From an uncultured Cytophagaceae bacterium (GTDB lineage Bacteria > Bacteroidota > Bacteroidia > Cytophagales > Spirosomataceae): DNA of 26,694 bases. The position numbers were made by a program, and so were the translations under genes. Of the stretch, positions 24,734 to 26,694 are shown piece by piece (the first letter of the stretch is position 1; each line of letters opens with the position of its first letter). The notes under the pieces are model-generated. The model was not told the origin of the DNA and did not search any database. It saw only the letters and a program-made list of their open reading frames with translations. The stretch covers positions 1 to 26,694 of the forward strand of contig CALLKB010000041.1 of assembly GCA_938008575.1 (NCBI GenBank), given 5' to 3'.

Positions 24734-26694
24734 CTATTTTTTCATTTCGATTCCTTGAATCTGCACGACAATTTGTTGGTCTGTCGCCTTCGGATTCACC
24801 GCCACAAAATACACATCATGCTCTCCACTAGTGGACTGAATCGCAACTTTTTGAGAAGTCGGAGCTGGACGACGTGGTGCTTGTTGGGCCGGAGCCGCAG
24901 GTGCCGCAGCTCCCGCTGTTCCTGCAGCTGGTGCTGGTGCAGCTGTACCTGCTGCCGCAGGCGTTCCTAGTGGTGCGCCTTTACCCGGAGTTGCCGCAGG
25001 TGCAGGACCCCCAAATCCCCCTTGAGAAACTTCAATGGGATTCGTTTTACCTATCACCGGTCCCGTAGGAGAATCTAAGTGAATTTCAATCACACCACCT
25101 GCTGCATTCGTACGAGCTTGTGCAGATGCTGCAATTTCAATCGTCGAGATACCAGTCAAATCCAACTCTTTATAACCTAAATACGGATTTTGACCCACCA
25201 TATTCGTTGAACGACCCGGAGTGATTAATTGTAAAATCCCTTTCGAAACATCCGCTTTTTCTACGTTCAAAGCTGGATGACGTAAGAACAACCATTTCTC
25301 CGATTGAACTGGAGCCATTTTCTTGTTTCCTTTGTCTAAGTAAGTCGCGCGAACCACGAAAACCCCTTTAGAAGACGATTGATCTGCTGGCTTTTTCAAA
25401 CCTAAGGTTCCGGAAGTGGCGATGGCATTACTTGCTTTGGCATCCCCTAAACTTAAAATATAGTTCACCATCGCTTTCGCATCTGCTTTCGAGATATTCG
25501 GGTGAGCAGACATCGCGTGTTCGCCCCAAACGCCCATTCCACCAACAATTACCTTGTCAGAAAGTTTCTCCACCATATCTTGGCCTTTGTACTTCTCCGC
25601 CACTTCTTTGTAAGATGGCCCTACAGAACGTACAGACATTTGGTGACAAGACTTGCAATCACTTGCGTTGATCAAACGAAGACCTGCAGAGGCAAATAAA
25701 TCGCTATCAGCCTTGCGGTGCGATTGCGCCATCTCGATCGGATCGTAACCTGAGGCTACATAATCCACGGTCGCAGCAACTGCCTCTTTGGCGATACCTT
25801 TACCTAGCGTTCCGTCTTCTTTATCTTCTACTTTCACTTCGTATTTCAAAGGCTGCCCTTCGAAATAGAATGATTTGTTTCCTTCCACCGCGATATCCAC
25901 TACTGGCGCTTCGTTACCTACTAAGATTTCCAAAGAAGCCGTGTTCGATAATCCTTTCGGATCTGCCACCTTCAAAGTCACTTCGTATTTACCCGCATCT
26001 CTCAATTGCAAAGTCGGATTAGCACCCGCTAAATTCTTCACGAATTTGCCTGCTTTCTTCACAGTCCACGTATAGGTCAACTTATCTCCGTCGAAATCTT
26101 TCGTTCCATCTGCAGATAAAGTCGTTGTAAATGGAGCAGCACCCGCCTTTTTAGCCGAAGAGGCTTCCACATACGGCTTGCGGTTTCCGCCTTGGTATTC
26201 AATCTTCACCAAACGCGCATTTTCGTTTCCGCGGAACCAAGCTGAACCATATTCTAGAACATATAAATCTCCCTCAGGACTGAAGTCCATATCGATCGCA
26301 GAACCAAAAGTCGTAGAGGGCATAAAGCGCTCCATCGACTTATAATCTCCTTTTTCATCTAACGTAACCGACATAATCCAGCCACGCATAAACTCCACGA
26401 TTAGCCATTTACCTTCATAATATGCCGGGAAAGCACGCTTTGCACCTGCAAAATCCGCCTTTCTGAAGACCGGACCACCCGTCGCTGAACGACCTGATGA
26501 ACCCACTAAAGGAAACTCCTCTGACGTTCCATACGGATACCAAATCATCGCCTTCGTTGCCGCAGGCAATTCACGTAAACCGGTGTTGTTAGGGGATTCG
26601 TTCACTGGAGCAGCTGGATAGAATTTAGGTCCAATCGCCATCGTCTCGAAATTCACATCCGCATAAGCTTGGTTGTTTCCGATGAAATACGGCC
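24734..26694 (-). CDS. C-terminal part of a sugar dehydrogenase (PQQ-type) / PKD / cytochrome c / CBM-like multidomain protein
   Basis: The frame is open to the window edge, so the N-terminus is missing (GTG 26654-26656 is an internal Val). In order the 652 visible residues hold the end of a PQQ-type glucose/sorbosone dehydrogenase propeller (PSTTFGSAIDMDFSPEGDLYVLEYG), a PKD domain (PFTTTLSADGTKDFDGD ... GKYEVTLKVADPKG), and a second Ig-like segment. A class I cytochrome c follows, with CKSCH at residues 346-350 and a probable axial Met in AMSAHP about 44 residues later. Last is a CBM-like beta-sandwich interrupted by about 58 Ala/Pro/Gly residues (24848-25021). It probably oxidises a sugar outside the cytosol and passes electrons to its own haem. 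Such fusions, often with an N-terminal ThuA domain, are common in Bacteroidota. A terminator follows. Confidence 0.88.
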   Translation of the reverse strand, partial: PYFIGNNQAYADVNFETMAIGPKFYPAAPVNESPNNTGLRELPAATKAMIWYPYGTSEEFPLVGSSGRSATGGPVFRKADFAGAKRAFPAYYEGKWLIVEFMRGWIMSVTLDEKGDYKSMERFMPSTTFGSAIDMDFSPEGDLYVLEYGSAWFRGNENARLVKIEYQGGNRKPYVEASSAKKAGAAPFTTTLSADGTKDFDGDKLTYTWTVKKAGKFVKNLAGANPTLQLRDAGKYEVTLKVADPKGLSNTASLEILVGNEAPVVDIAVEGNKSFYFEGQPLKYEVKVEDKEDGTLGKGIAKEAVAATVDYVASGYDPIEMAQSHRKADSDLFASAGLRLINASDCKSCHQMSVRSVGPSYKEVAEKYKGQDMVEKLSDKVIVGGMGVWGEHAMSAHPNISKADAKAMVNYILSLGDAKASNAIATSGTLGLKKPADQSSSKGVFVVRATYLDKGNKKMAPVQSEKWLFLRHPALNVEKADVSKGILQLITPGRSTNMVGQNPYLGYKELDLTGISTIEIAASAQARTNAAGGVIEIHLDSPTGPVIGKTNPIEVSQGGFGGPAPAATPGKGAPLGTPAAAGTAAPAPAAGTAGAAAPAAPAQQAPRRPAPTSQKVAIQSTSGEHDVYFVAVNPKATDQQIVVQIQGIEMKK

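Noticed and set aside
24725..24970. Cys/Arg/Ser-rich 81-aa plus-strand frame that looks like a metal-binding peptide
   Set aside because: It is the reverse translation of the Ala/Pro/Gly-rich part of the cytochrome fusion, so the Cys-Arg-Ser pattern is an artefact of GC-rich triplets.

Overview
The window looks like chromosomal DNA of a Bacteroidota bacterium, probably Cytophagales-like. The grounds are lipoprotein and secretion signals of Bacteroidota style, a perfect TAnnTTTG-type -7 element with few Shine-Dalgarno sites, many GH88/GH105-type enzymes, paired Gfo/Idh oxidoreductases with a TIM-barrel epimerase, a large sugar-dehydrogenase/PKD/cytochrome c protein, and the sequence types of GyrB, DnaG and Ppk1. 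The genus cannot be fixed from the sequence alone. I see no rRNA, tRNA, CRISPR array, transposase or phage gene.

Layout. (1) 1-2062: the end of a sodium:solute symporter (+), cut by the window edge, overlaps tail-to-tail with a cyclophilin-type lipoprotein PPIase (-). (2) 2117-7064: an MFS carrier (-, own terminator) diverges from a three-gene catabolic operon (+): two Gfo/Idh/MocA oxidoreductases and a xylose-isomerase-like TIM-barrel protein. The 213-bp divergent region holds two palindromes and a -7 element, and a strong hairpin terminator closes the operon. (3) 7134-19430: ten genes, all on the minus strand with gaps of 1 to 78 bases. In transcription order they are gyrB, a 72-aa orphan, ppk1, a CNT nucleoside transporter, dnaG, a 169-aa exported protein, two outer-membrane barrel proteins, a vanadium-haloperoxidase/PAP2-type lipoprotein and a DoxX-like membrane protein. 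(4) 19525-21103: purH with its own recognisable promoter. (5) 21161-26694: a uronic-acid scavenging block (GH88, KduD-like SDR, GH105) downstream of the 3' part of a sugar dehydrogenase/PKD/cytochrome c/CBM-like protein.

How the genes fit together. Blocks 2 and 5 are carbohydrate catabolism. GH88 and GH105 release unsaturated uronic acids from lyase-cut polysaccharide, and KduD carries out a late step of their conversion to KDG. The Gfo/Idh and epimerase trio oxidises and rearranges an unidentified sugar or cyclitol, probably imported by the MFS carrier. Block 3 couples DNA replication (gyrase B, primase) with nucleotide and polyphosphate metabolism (ppk1, nucleoside uptake) and then runs into an envelope module of unknown purpose.

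The most unusual non-coding content is a dispersed 33-bp palindrome present twice in inverse orientation (2068-2100, 21116-21148), a 15-copy heptanucleotide array next to another hairpin (22385-22514), and a terminator whose T-tract abuts the start codon of the GH105 gene. I see no clearly new defence or mobile system. The best candidates for something undescribed are the gyrB-orf72-ppk1-CNT-dnaG arrangement and the haloperoxidase/outer-membrane module.
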